Part shown: piece by piece, positions 53,097 to 61,152 of the stretch
How positions within the stretch are numbered: the stretch's first letter is position 1
How the letters are laid out: each line of letters starts with the position of its first letter
From: Paenarthrobacter aurescens TC1
GTDB lineage: Bacteria > Actinomycetota > Actinomycetes > Actinomycetales > Micrococcaceae
DNA length: 64,000 nt
Direction of reading: 5' to 3'
NCBI GenBank assembly: GCA_000014925.1
Contig: CP000474.1
Coordinates: forward strand, 62,001 to 126,000
Translations under genes and position numbers: made by a program
The notes under the pieces: model-generated
What the model saw: the letters and a program-made list of their open reading frames with translations, nothing else
The model's database searches: none
Told to the model about the DNA's origin: nothing

Positions 53097-54178
53097 GGAT
53101 CCTGGTGTGGCACGTCCACGGCGGATGGATGGAAGCATTCGTCCGCGGTCGGCATGAGTACCTGCTTCCAACATCGTCCGACGGCGGCGCCTGGGGCTTG
53201 GGGCGAGGTGGCCGTGAGTGGCCTGCCGCCGCGCAGGAAGTGGACCTGGAGAGCCTCGATCCGGGGAGCGTGGACGCAGTGGTCCTGCAACGGCCCGAGG
53301 AAATCGCGGCAGTGGCCCGAGCGCTCGGCCGCCGCCCGGGCGTGGACCTTCCGGCCGTCTACCTGGAGCACAACACCCCCAAGGGCGACGTCCCGTTCAC
53401 GCTCCACCCCTTGGCGGACCAGAGCACCATCCCCGTGGTCCACGTAACGCATTTCAACCAGCTCTTCTGGGACACGGGTACTGCAACCACCACGGTGATC
53501 GAGCACGGTATTCCAGACCCGGGACACCTGTACAGCGGTGAGCAGGAAGAGATGGGCGTGGTGGTCAATGAACCTGTCCGGCGTGGACGGGTCACAGGAA
53601 CGGATCTGCTCCCGGGCTTTGCCGGTGTGGGACCGCTGCGGGTCTTCGGCATGGGGACAGAGGATTTGCGCGAAGCACTGAACCTCAAGAGATCCGGGCT
53701 CAGCGAGGAAAGGCTACGCATCGCCGGTGACGTCCCCGCCCCGAAACTCCACCAGGAGCTGGCCCGGTGCCGGCTGTACCTTCATCCTCTGCGCTGGACG
53801 TCGCTGGGGTTGGCACTCCTGGAAGCCATGCACCTGGGCATGCCCGTCCTGGCACTGGCCACCACAGAGGCGAGCCGCGCTATTCCGCGGGGTGCAGGCT
53901 TGGTCTCCAACGACGTCGACGACCTCCGGAAGTTCGCCCGGCGGTTGCTGGACGACCCCGACGACGCCTACGCCATGGGCATCATCGCCCGCGAGGCCGC
54001 GCTGCAACGCTACGGACTGAATAAGTTTCTTGGGGCCTGGGATCAACTCCTGGCCGAACTTCCCAAGGCCACGCGCAGTGGAAGCCGTCCGCAATCAGGC
54101 ACAGCTTTCGCCCGCCATGACACCGACGCCCGCCATGACACCGACGCCCGCCATGACACCGAGAGGACGCACCCATGA
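53093..54178 (+). CDS. Glycosyltransferase (GT-B fold, CAZy family not assigned)
   Basis: This 361-residue protein has a C-terminal half with LHQELARCRLYLHPLRWTSL and LALLEAMHLGMPVLAL, the E-x7-E-like donor-binding region of GT-B enzymes. The N-terminal half is less typical (MRILVWHVHGGWMEAF). The last 20 residues carry three copies of the six-residue unit RHDTDA encoded by perfect 18-bp repeats. ATGA overlaps occur on both sides. Confidence 0.8.
   Translation: MRILVWHVHGGWMEAFVRGRHEYLLPTSSDGGAWGLGRGGREWPAAAQEVDLESLDPGSVDAVVLQRPEEIAAVARALGRRPGVDLPAVYLEHNTPKGDVPFTLHPLADQSTIPVVHVTHFNQLFWDTGTATTTVIEHGIPDPGHLYSGEQEEMGVVVNEPVRRGRVTGTDLLPGFAGVGPLRVFGMGTEDLREALNLKRSGLSEERLRIAGDVPAPKLHQELARCRLYLHPLRWTSLGLALLEAMHLGMPVLALATTEASRAIPRGAGLVSNDVDDLRKFARRLLDDPDDAYAMGIIAREAALQRYGLNKFLGAWDQLLAELPKATRSGSRPQSGTAFARHDTDARHDTDARHDTERTHP
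54109..54162 (+). repeat. Three perfect 18-bp tandem repeats inside a glycosyltransferase gene
   Basis: The unit CGCCCGCCATGACACCGA occurs at 54109-54126, 54127-54144 and 54145-54162, in frame. Copy-number change would lengthen or shorten the C-terminal tail by six residues without a frameshift. Confidence 0.9.
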
Positions 54179-55443
54179 AAGTCTCCATGGTCTCTGAGCA
54201 CGCCAGTCCGCTGGCGGCCTTGGGAGGCGTCGACGCCGGAGGGCAGAACGTCCACGTCGCCGCACTTTCCTCAAGCCTGGCTGAACGCGGCCATCAGGTC
54301 ACCGTGTACACACGGCGTGATGACCCGGCCCTACCCGCAAAGGTGCAGGTAAGTCCGGGCCTCACCGTGGTGCACGTGGACGCCGGGCCGGCTCGCCGCA
54401 TCCCCAAGGATGAGCTGTTGCCGTTCATGGGAGAGCTGGCCGACGGGATCTGCGCGGACTGGGCGGGGCAGCTCCCGGATGTGATGCACGCGCACTTTTG
54501 GATGTCCGGGCTCGCTGCCATCCAAGCGTCGCGCCGTGCAGGAGCTAGCGATCCCGTACCTGTGGTCCAAACTTTTCATGCCCTCGGATCGGTGAAACGC
54601 AGACACCAAGGCGCCGCGGACACCAGCCCGCCGGCCAGGGCATGGCTGGAACCGTGGGTAGGACGCGCCGCTGACTGGGTCATCGCGACCTGCCCCGACG
54701 AGGTCTTCGAACTTAAAGCCTTGGGCATCAGCCGGTCCAAGATCTCCATTGCACCCTGCGGCGTGGACCTCACTCTGTTCCCCGGAACGTCCGACGCCGA
54801 GCCCAAGTCCCGCACGCATCGCATCCTGAGTGTGGGACGCCTGGTGCAACGCAAGGGCGTGGACCTGATCATCCAGGCCCTGCCGCTGCTGGCCGAGGCG
54901 GGCTTCAACGACGTGGAACTGCTGATAGTTGGCGGTTCCGGCGATGCCCTGACGCTTGAAGAAGACCCTGAGGCCCAGAGGCTCCATGCCTTGGCGAAAG
55001 AACTCGGCGTCGAGGAGAACGTAACCCTGCGTGGTCAGGTACCACGTGACGCGATGCCCGGAATTTTCCGCAGCGCAGACGCCGTGGTCTGCGCCCCTTG
55101 GTATGAGCCGTTCGGCATCGTTCCACTCGAGGCGATGGCCTGCGGAGTGCCTGTGGTGGCAGCTGCGGTGGGCGGCCTCCGGGAGACCGTAGTGGACCAG
55201 AAGACCGGCCTTCACGTGCCGCCCCGGAACCCGGAAGCCCTCGCGGAGGCACTCGCAAAGCTGCTGGCGGACCCGGGACTTCGATCCGACATGGGTCGTG
55301 CCGGCGCCCGTCGGGCCCGCTCCCGCTACGCCTGGGAACGCATAGCCGCGGACACCGAGAAGGCCTACCGATCTGTCCTGGCTGCCGGGCTGTCACGGCA
55401 AGCTGACGAAGGGCTGGAACCATTGGAAGGAACGGCGCTGTGA
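54175..55443 (+). CDS. Glycosyltransferase family 4 (MshA-like)
   Basis: This 422-residue GT4 enzyme has GGVDAGGQNVHVAALSSSLA near residues 18-37 and HAHFWMSG. The donor region holds SVGRLVQRKGVDLII and EPFGIVPLEAMACGVPVV, the ExFGxxxxE motif. The layout resembles MshA-type (inositol-phosphate GlcNAc transferase) and sucrose-phosphate synthase-like enzymes, but the setting within a heptose cluster favours glycan assembly. It overlaps both neighbours (ATGA and GTGA). Confidence 0.88.
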   Translation: MKVSMVSEHASPLAALGGVDAGGQNVHVAALSSSLAERGHQVTVYTRRDDPALPAKVQVSPGLTVVHVDAGPARRIPKDELLPFMGELADGICADWAGQLPDVMHAHFWMSGLAAIQASRRAGASDPVPVVQTFHALGSVKRRHQGAADTSPPARAWLEPWVGRAADWVIATCPDEVFELKALGISRSKISIAPCGVDLTLFPGTSDAEPKSRTHRILSVGRLVQRKGVDLIIQALPLLAEAGFNDVELLIVGGSGDALTLEEDPEAQRLHALAKELGVEENVTLRGQVPRDAMPGIFRSADAVVCAPWYEPFGIVPLEAMACGVPVVAAAVGGLRETVVDQKTGLHVPPRNPEALAEALAKLLADPGLRSDMGRAGARRARSRYAWERIAADTEKAYRSVLAAGLSRQADEGLEPLEGTAL

Positions 55444-56132
55444 CTATCAAAGGCCTTGTGACCCAAGAATCCACGCTCCCGTCGGCGGTCCCGGATACCG
55501 TGCCCGCCCGGTGGTCCCCGGACACGAGCAATTCCACCCATCACGCTGAGGTCACCACCCACCTGGACAACGTCCTGCCCGCCCTGGAATCCCTGCGCTC
55601 GCAGTCAGGACGCTTATCCGAGTGGGGCACCGAACTCGCCAAGAGGCTGCTGTCCGGCCAACGATTGCTGGCTGCAGGCAATGGCGGCTCAGCGGCGGAG
55701 GCGCAGCACCTCACTGCTGAGTTGGTGGGCAGGTTCGATGAAGAACGCGCACCGTTCTCCGCAATCTCGCTCCACGCAGAGTCCTCCGCCCTCACTGCGC
55801 TCGCCAACGACTACGGCTACGAGGAAGTCTTCGCCCGGCAGGTAAGGGCCCACGGCCGTGCCGGCGACCTTCTGATTCTCCTCTCCACCAGTGGCCGCAG
55901 CCCCAACCTGCTCAAAGCCGTCCGTGCAGCACGGGAACGCGGCATCACCACCTGGGCACTCACGGGCCCAGGCCCCAACCCGCTCGCCGAGGCCTGCGAT
56001 CAAGCCATCACCGTGGACGCCATCGCCGCGAACGCCCAGGAAGGACACCTCATTGCCGTCCACGCCGTGTGCCGGGCCTTTGACGCCGAGGTGGCCCGGC
56101 GCGCAAGCACTCATGGCGGGAGTCAACCATGA
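55440..56132 (+). CDS. gmhA: Sedoheptulose-7-phosphate isomerase (GmhA-like SIS protein)
   Basis: This 230-residue SIS-domain protein has GNGGSAAEAQHL (80-91), the GmhA substrate loop, STSGRSPNLLKAV and a C-terminal QEGHLIAVHAVC helix with the catalytic Gln/His pair. It converts sedoheptulose-7-phosphate to D-glycero-D-manno-heptose-7-phosphate, the first committed step. The start is GTG 55440. About 35 extra residues precede the domain, more than E. coli GmhA has. It overlaps the next gene. Confidence 0.88.
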   Translation: MTIKGLVTQESTLPSAVPDTVPARWSPDTSNSTHHAEVTTHLDNVLPALESLRSQSGRLSEWGTELAKRLLSGQRLLAAGNGGSAAEAQHLTAELVGRFDEERAPFSAISLHAESSALTALANDYGYEEVFARQVRAHGRAGDLLILLSTSGRSPNLLKAVRAARERGITTWALTGPGPNPLAEACDQAITVDAIAANAQEGHLIAVHAVCRAFDAEVARRASTHGGSQP

Positions 56133-57538
56133 GGATCACGGTGGTAGGTGACGTGCTCCTCGACGTCGACATCAACGGGGCCGCCACCCGGCTCAGCCCC
56201 GACGCGCCGGTGCCGGTAGTCGACGTCGCGGACATCCGGCGTCGTGCGGGCGGCGCGGGCCTCGTGGCTACCGTCCTCGCGCACGACGGTCACGAGGTCG
56301 CGCTGGTCACCGCGTTGGGGAACGACGACGGCGCCAGCCACCTCAGGCGGGCACTGACCGGGGTGTCCGTGCTCGCCGGAGCCCCGCTCGCCCCGACGCC
56401 CACCAAGACCCGTGTGCGCATCGGGACACATCCGATGGTTCGCTTCGACGAAGGATGTGCTCCTGCTCCGATCCCGTTAAGCACCGCGGAAATGCTGGCT
56501 GCCATTGCTTCTGCTGAGGCCGTTGTTGTGGCCGATTATGGCCGGGGAATCACCACCAACCCGGACATTCGTACCGCGCTCGCAGAAGCAGCCCGCCGCG
56601 TCCCTGTGGTGTGGGACCCGCATCCTGCCGGTTCCGAACCCGTGGCGGGAGTCGCCGTCGTGACCCCAAACCTCGCCGAAGCGACTGCATCCGCGACAAC
56701 CGGCGGGCTGGACCCGTCCCGCACGGGTGCTGAAGAAGCCGGCCGCTACCTGCTCGGGAAGTGGGGCAGTGGTGCAGTTCTGGTGACGAGGGGCGAGGAC
56801 GGGGCGGTCCTGCTGTCGGCCGGTGGTCGGGCGCAAGGCATCCCCGCACTCAAAACCAACGTCGCCGATCCTTGCGGAGCGGGAGACCGGCTGGCTGGAA
56901 GCCTTGCCGTGCACTTGCGGCTCGGGTTGGAACTCGCGCAAGCAGCCACCAAGGCAGTGGAGGATGCGTCGGCCTTCCTGGCAGCTGGCGGAGCGGCGTC
57001 GTTGGCGGTGGTGGGTGAGGCGCCAGCGGCGAGCCCCGCCGTCGAATTCAAGGGCCTGGAACTCGTTGACGCCGGAGACCTGAGCCCTGACGGCGTCCAC
57101 CTAGCTCGCGCAGTGCGGAGCAGAGGAGGCACGGTGGTAGCGACCGGCGGGTGCTTCGACCTCCTCCACGCAGGCCACGCCCGGACATTGGCCGCGGCAC
57201 GCAGCATGGGCGATTGCCTCATCGTGTGCCTGAATTCCGATGAATCCGTGCGGCGGCTCAAGGGCGCACACCGGCCAATCGTCAGCGTCGAAGACCGCGC
57301 GGAGTTGCTGCTGGCACTCGAATGCGTTGACGCCGTGGTGGTCTTCGGCGAGGACACCCCCGAAGCCTGCCTCAGCGAAATCCGACCCGATATCTGGGTC
57401 AAGGGTGGCGACTACACCCCCCAAGAATTGCCGGAAGCCCGCCTGGTTGCGGGTTGGGGAGGGCGGTGCGTCACCGTGCCCTTCCACCCGGCACGCTCCA
57501 CCAGCGGGCTGGCGGCAGCACTGGCCAAAGTCAGCTGA
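56129..57538 (+). CDS. Bifunctional heptose kinase/nucleotidyltransferase (HldE-like), copy 1
   Basis: This 469-residue protein has a PfkB kinase domain (1-300, GAGD at 250-253) and a cytidylyltransferase-like domain (about 330-469, HxGH as HAGH at 347-350, then CLNSDESVRRLKG). In HldE these make heptose-1,7-bisphosphate and then ADP-heptose. Odd: the kinase motif usually read GGAAN is GGAGL at 41-45, losing the substrate Asn, so kinase activity may be weak or altered. Copy 2 lies at 59565. Confidence 0.85.
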   Translation: MRITVVGDVLLDVDINGAATRLSPDAPVPVVDVADIRRRAGGAGLVATVLAHDGHEVALVTALGNDDGASHLRRALTGVSVLAGAPLAPTPTKTRVRIGTHPMVRFDEGCAPAPIPLSTAEMLAAIASAEAVVVADYGRGITTNPDIRTALAEAARRVPVVWDPHPAGSEPVAGVAVVTPNLAEATASATTGGLDPSRTGAEEAGRYLLGKWGSGAVLVTRGEDGAVLLSAGGRAQGIPALKTNVADPCGAGDRLAGSLAVHLRLGLELAQAATKAVEDASAFLAAGGAASLAVVGEAPAASPAVEFKGLELVDAGDLSPDGVHLARAVRSRGGTVVATGGCFDLLHAGHARTLAAARSMGDCLIVCLNSDESVRRLKGAHRPIVSVEDRAELLLALECVDAVVVFGEDTPEACLSEIRPDIWVKGGDYTPQELPEARLVAGWGGRCVTVPFHPARSTSGLAAALAKVS

Positions 57539-57569
57539 CAACAAGCAACCATCAACCGAGAGGAACCGC

Positions 57570-58265
57570 ATGAACACGCAAACACCCGGCCGCGTCATCG
57601 TCACTGGAGGCGGCTCCGGACTCGGCGCTGCGATCGTGGAAGCCATCCGCGACGCCGGCGGCACACCCTTCGTCTTCGACCGCGACGTCAGCAACGTGTC
57701 CGGCGCCAAGGCCTTGGAAGTGGACGTCTCCAACCGCGAAGCCGTGGAAGCAGCCGTCAAAGAGGCCGCGGAGACCCTGGGCGGCCTGGACGGAGTGGTG
57801 ACGGCGGCAGGCATCGATCGCTGCGGCAAGCTGGGCGACGTACCGGCAGAGGAATGGGAAAAGGTCATCGGAGTGAACCTCCTGGGCACAGTGTCCGTCA
57901 TCCGTGCGGCCTTGCCGTACCTGAAGGGATCCCGCGGCCGGGCCATCACTATCGCCTCAACGCTCGGCCTCCGGGCGCTGCCCGATGCCACGGCGTACTG
58001 CGCCTCGAAGTTCGGCGTGATCGGTTTCAGCCGCGCGCTCGCCGCCGAAACCGGGGGCGTCATCGGCGTCACCACCATCATCCCGGGCGGCATGAAGACG
58101 CACTTCTTCGACGACCGCGACGAACAGTACAAGCCGCAGGACGATTCCAAGCTCAACGATCCCGCCAACGTGGCGCAGGCGGTGGTGTTCGCCCTCTCCC
58201 AGCCGTTCGGCAGCGAGGTCCGCGAACTCCTTATTTGCCCCGCAGAAGAAGGCTCGTGGCCGTAA
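57570..58265 (+). CDS. SDR-family oxidoreductase
   Basis: This 231-residue classical SDR has TGGGSGLGAA (12-21), an AAG motif near residue 80 (replacing NNAG), Ser in IASTLG and the YCASK pair (about 148-152). It is in the heptose operon, 31 bp after HldE copy 1, with GAGAGGAA before ATG 57570. It may oxidise or epimerise a sugar, but the family is broad. It overlaps the end of the convergent GT9 gene by 35 bp. Confidence 0.88.
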   Translation: MNTQTPGRVIVTGGGSGLGAAIVEAIRDAGGTPFVFDRDVSNVSGAKALEVDVSNREAVEAAVKEAAETLGGLDGVVTAAGIDRCGKLGDVPAEEWEKVIGVNLLGTVSVIRAALPYLKGSRGRAITIASTLGLRALPDATAYCASKFGVIGFSRALAAETGGVIGVTTIIPGGMKTHFFDDRDEQYKPQDDSKLNDPANVAQAVVFALSQPFGSEVRELLICPAEEGSWP

Positions 58266-59406
58266 GGTCCAGGACGTCCTGAACGACGTCGGCCACGGCG
58301 ATGCCCCTGATGAGCGTGTCGTCGTGGCCGCAGTGCGGTGCAGTCCATCCCACTTGGGTCACATCCGCTCCGCATGCCGGGCACCGGGTCACCCACGACA
58401 TATGGACACGGTGCAAGCTCCGCCCCCGCGGGCCCGCATTGAACGCGTTGCCCACCCAATAGATCCCCACCGTCGGCGTCCCCACTGCCTGGGCCAGGTG
58501 CCGGGGACCGCTGTCGCTGGCGAGCATCACCGTGGCATCCGCCAGGAGCGCAGCCAAGTCTCCGATGTCCAGTTCCCCAGCCACGGAGCGCACGGCCATC
58601 CGGTCCTCTTCCGCGAGTTGGCGAACCGCAAGCTCCTCGACTTCCTGCGTCAGCGCCTTCTCGGAGCTGTCGCCCACTATCAACACCTGCGCTCCTTCGG
58701 CTGCTGCTGCGGCCACCGCTTCAGCGAAGTTCGACGCCGGCCACCGCCTCCGCGGATCGGTGGCACCAGGGTGAACCACCACCAGCGATCTCCGCTGGGG
58801 GTCCCTGAATCCCGCGATGTTCCGGTGGTGTTCCGGCCGCGGGCGCAGGGGAGGCGCAACGATCGGCGGAGCTCCTGCCAGGCCTGCGAGCTCCAGCCAG
58901 CGGTCCGGCTCGTTCTGGTAGTAGACATAGTCCAGGTTCCGTTCCAACCGCTCAGCGTCCCTGGTGCGCGTGCCCACGGAATGCCGTGCACCCAGGCGGA
59001 GCAGGAAAGGGTTGGAGAAACGCCCTCCGCCGTGCATCTGCAACGCGACATCGAACTTCTTGGCGCGCATGGCCTCGAAAAAGGCCTCTTGCTCCGCCAC
59101 GTCCTCCGCATCATCCTCGAAGCGCTCCCCGTTTCGGGGGCCATCGTGGACGCCCCGCGCAACGGGCAGCATCAGGACGTCGTCAACCGGACCGTCCATC
59201 GCAGCCACCACGGCCGCATGGACCGGAGTTCCCAGAAGCGTGATGGTGGCATCGGGGTACGCGTTCTTCAACGCAGTGAGGGCGGGATAGGTGTAGATCA
59301 GGTCTCCCAAACCGCCGCCCCTGAGGACCGCGATTCGCTTGACGTCATTGAACTTTTCCAGCACGGGGCCAACGCCGGGGCTCGGATTCGTCAGCGGTTT
59401 CTCCAT
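58231..59406 (-). CDS. Glycosyltransferase family 9 with zinc-ribbon-like C-terminus
   Basis: This 391-residue GT9 protein has AVLRGGGLGDLIYTYPALTA at the N-terminus and ASDSGPRHLAQAVGTPTV in the donor site. Odd: a C-terminal cluster Cys342-x2-Cys345-x13-Cys359-x-His361 looks like a metal site and is not general in heptosyltransferases. AAAGGA precedes ATG 59406; the upstream frame runs into the intergenic region. It is divergent from HldE copy 2. Confidence 0.85.
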   Translation of the reverse strand: MEKPLTNPSPGVGPVLEKFNDVKRIAVLRGGGLGDLIYTYPALTALKNAYPDATITLLGTPVHAAVVAAMDGPVDDVLMLPVARGVHDGPRNGERFEDDAEDVAEQEAFFEAMRAKKFDVALQMHGGGRFSNPFLLRLGARHSVGTRTRDAERLERNLDYVYYQNEPDRWLELAGLAGAPPIVAPPLRPRPEHHRNIAGFRDPQRRSLVVVHPGATDPRRRWPASNFAEAVAAAAAEGAQVLIVGDSSEKALTQEVEELAVRQLAEEDRMAVRSVAGELDIGDLAALLADATVMLASDSGPRHLAQAVGTPTVGIYWVGNAFNAGPRGRSLHRVHMSWVTRCPACGADVTQVGWTAPHCGHDDTLIRGIAVADVVQDVLDLTATSLLLRGK

Positions 59407-59514
59407 GGATGATTCCTTTCGCTGCCAATGCTGCGGTCTGGCTCTTCCGTAGCTCCGACGCCGCAGTGATTCCGGGCGGAAACTCCCGGGTTCGGCGTGT
59501 GAAGCCCGTGCCGC

Positions 59515-59564
59515 GGGGTACCTGAGGGGAACAGGAAACTGTAAGCCCAACCGGAAGGTACCCC
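59515..59564 (+). promoter_or_regulatory. Inverted repeat covering the ribosome site of HldE copy 2
   Basis: GGGGTACC (59515-59522) pairs perfectly with GGTACCCC (59557-59564), which ends at the base before ATG 59565 and includes the end of the GGAAGG ribosome site (59553-59558). In the mRNA the hairpin would hide the start. It may equally be a DNA operator. Confidence 0.5.
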
Positions 59565-61142
59565 ATGGCACGCCTATCCAATCAAGAAGGCCTGGCCAAT
59601 CAAGAAGGCTTGGCTGACTGGTTGCCAGGTCGCTTGGCCGAGGAACGTCCTGTGGTGACGGTCATCGGAGATTCCATCCTGGATGGCTGGTGGGATGGAA
59701 CCATTGACCGGTTCTGCCGCGAAGCCCCGGCCCCCGTGGTCCAGGTCCAGCGCCGCGACTTCGCCCCGGGAGGTGCCGCCAATACGGCGATGAACCTCGC
59801 CGCGATGGGGGCGGACGTTCGTTTCGTTTCACTGGTGGGGCAGGACTCCGGAGGCCACAAGCTCCTTGAGCAGCTCAGCTCGGCGGGAGTGGACGTATCT
59901 CACGTCGTCGCCCATGAGGGTATGACCACCACCACCAAATTCCGCGTGAGCAGCGGCGGGCAGGTGATGCTGCGTTTGGACGACGCCGCCACGGAGGTCC
60001 CCGCTGATGGCCTCCGCCAGATGGCCGCTGCCATCCCCGAAGCACTCCGAACCTCGTCAGCCGTGGTTCTCTGCGACTACGGAGCGGGGGCTTTGGACGG
60101 GGCGGTGCGGGACGCAATTTTCCATCACCTGGGTCCCGGAAACGACGGCCCGGATTCCGTGGAGGCCCGCTCTTCCAATGCCCGGCAGGACACCCTGCTA
60201 GTAGTGGACGCCCACTATCCAGGACGCTGGGCACAGCTCAGGCCTGACCTCTCTACCCCCAATGCGCAGGAAGCCGCCAGGTTGCTCGGGACGGAGTTTC
60301 CCGGAGGGGCTGCCAGGTGTCCCTTCGTGGAAGCACACGCGGACCAGCTCCTGCGCGCCTCAGGTGCGGCCGCCGTCGTCGTGACTTTGGACCGGGAAGG
60401 GACCTTGACGATCCGGCGTAACGACACCTCGCAGAAGCCGGCAACCCACCGGACCTGGGCGCGGCCCCAGGCGGAGAAGCAGGCCTCGGGCGCCGGTGAC
60501 ACTTTCGTGGCCGCGTTGACGATTGCCCGGGCCGCGGGATTGCCGCTGACCACCAGCGTGAACCTGGCTCAGGCGGCAGCCGATGTCGTCGTCCATCGGC
60601 CAGGTACCTCCGTTTGCACCACTGAAGAACTGGCAAAGCACCTGCGGGGGTTCGCCGATACTGCACTGACGGATGAAGAGTTGGCCCGGCAGGTGGATGA
60701 GCACCGCCGGGAAGGCAAACGGATTGTGCTGACCAACGGGTGCTTCGATGTCCTCCACCGCGGCCATACGCGGTACCTCAACCAAGCCAAGCAATTGGGT
60801 GACGTGTTGGTGGTCGCGCTGAACAGCGATTCCTCCGTGCGGAAACTCAAGGGCCCGGACCGGCCGGTCAACCACGAGGCCGACCGCGCGGCAGTCATCG
60901 CCGCACTGAGCTGCGTGGACCATGTCACGGTTTTCGATACCCCGACTCCCATACCGCTCATAGATCTCCTGCGGCCGGATGTCTATGCCAAAGGCGGCGA
61001 TTACACACCGGAGATGCTCCAGGAAACCGAAGCCGTGGAACGCTACGGCGGCACCGTGACCATCCTGGATTACGTGCCCGAACACTCCACCACAGCGGTA
61101 TTGGAACGCATCCGTTCCACGGGCGAACCCCCGCAGAGCTGA
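59565..61142 (+). CDS. hldE: Bifunctional heptose kinase/nucleotidyltransferase (HldE-like), copy 2
   Basis: This 525-residue protein has a PfkB kinase domain with GGAAN (69-73) and GAGD (309-312), both intact, and a nucleotidyltransferase domain with HRGH (398-401) and ALNSDSSVRKLKG. This is the complete E. coli HldE order. A short N-terminal repeat NQEGLANQEGLADW precedes the domain. It makes ADP-heptose from heptose-7-phosphate together with GmhB. The epimerase gene follows 10 bp later. Confidence 0.9.
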   Translation: MARLSNQEGLANQEGLADWLPGRLAEERPVVTVIGDSILDGWWDGTIDRFCREAPAPVVQVQRRDFAPGGAANTAMNLAAMGADVRFVSLVGQDSGGHKLLEQLSSAGVDVSHVVAHEGMTTTTKFRVSSGGQVMLRLDDAATEVPADGLRQMAAAIPEALRTSSAVVLCDYGAGALDGAVRDAIFHHLGPGNDGPDSVEARSSNARQDTLLVVDAHYPGRWAQLRPDLSTPNAQEAARLLGTEFPGGAARCPFVEAHADQLLRASGAAAVVVTLDREGTLTIRRNDTSQKPATHRTWARPQAEKQASGAGDTFVAALTIARAAGLPLTTSVNLAQAAADVVVHRPGTSVCTTEELAKHLRGFADTALTDEELARQVDEHRREGKRIVLTNGCFDVLHRGHTRYLNQAKQLGDVLVVALNSDSSVRKLKGPDRPVNHEADRAAVIAALSCVDHVTVFDTPTPIPLIDLLRPDVYAKGGDYTPEMLQETEAVERYGGTVTILDYVPEHSTTAVLERIRSTGEPPQS

Positions 61143-61152
61143 GGAAGCAGAC

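Noticed and set aside
58324..59412. 362-codon plus-strand open frame opposite the GT9 gene
   Set aside because: It is an antisense shadow; the minus-strand GT9 motifs and ribosome site are clear.
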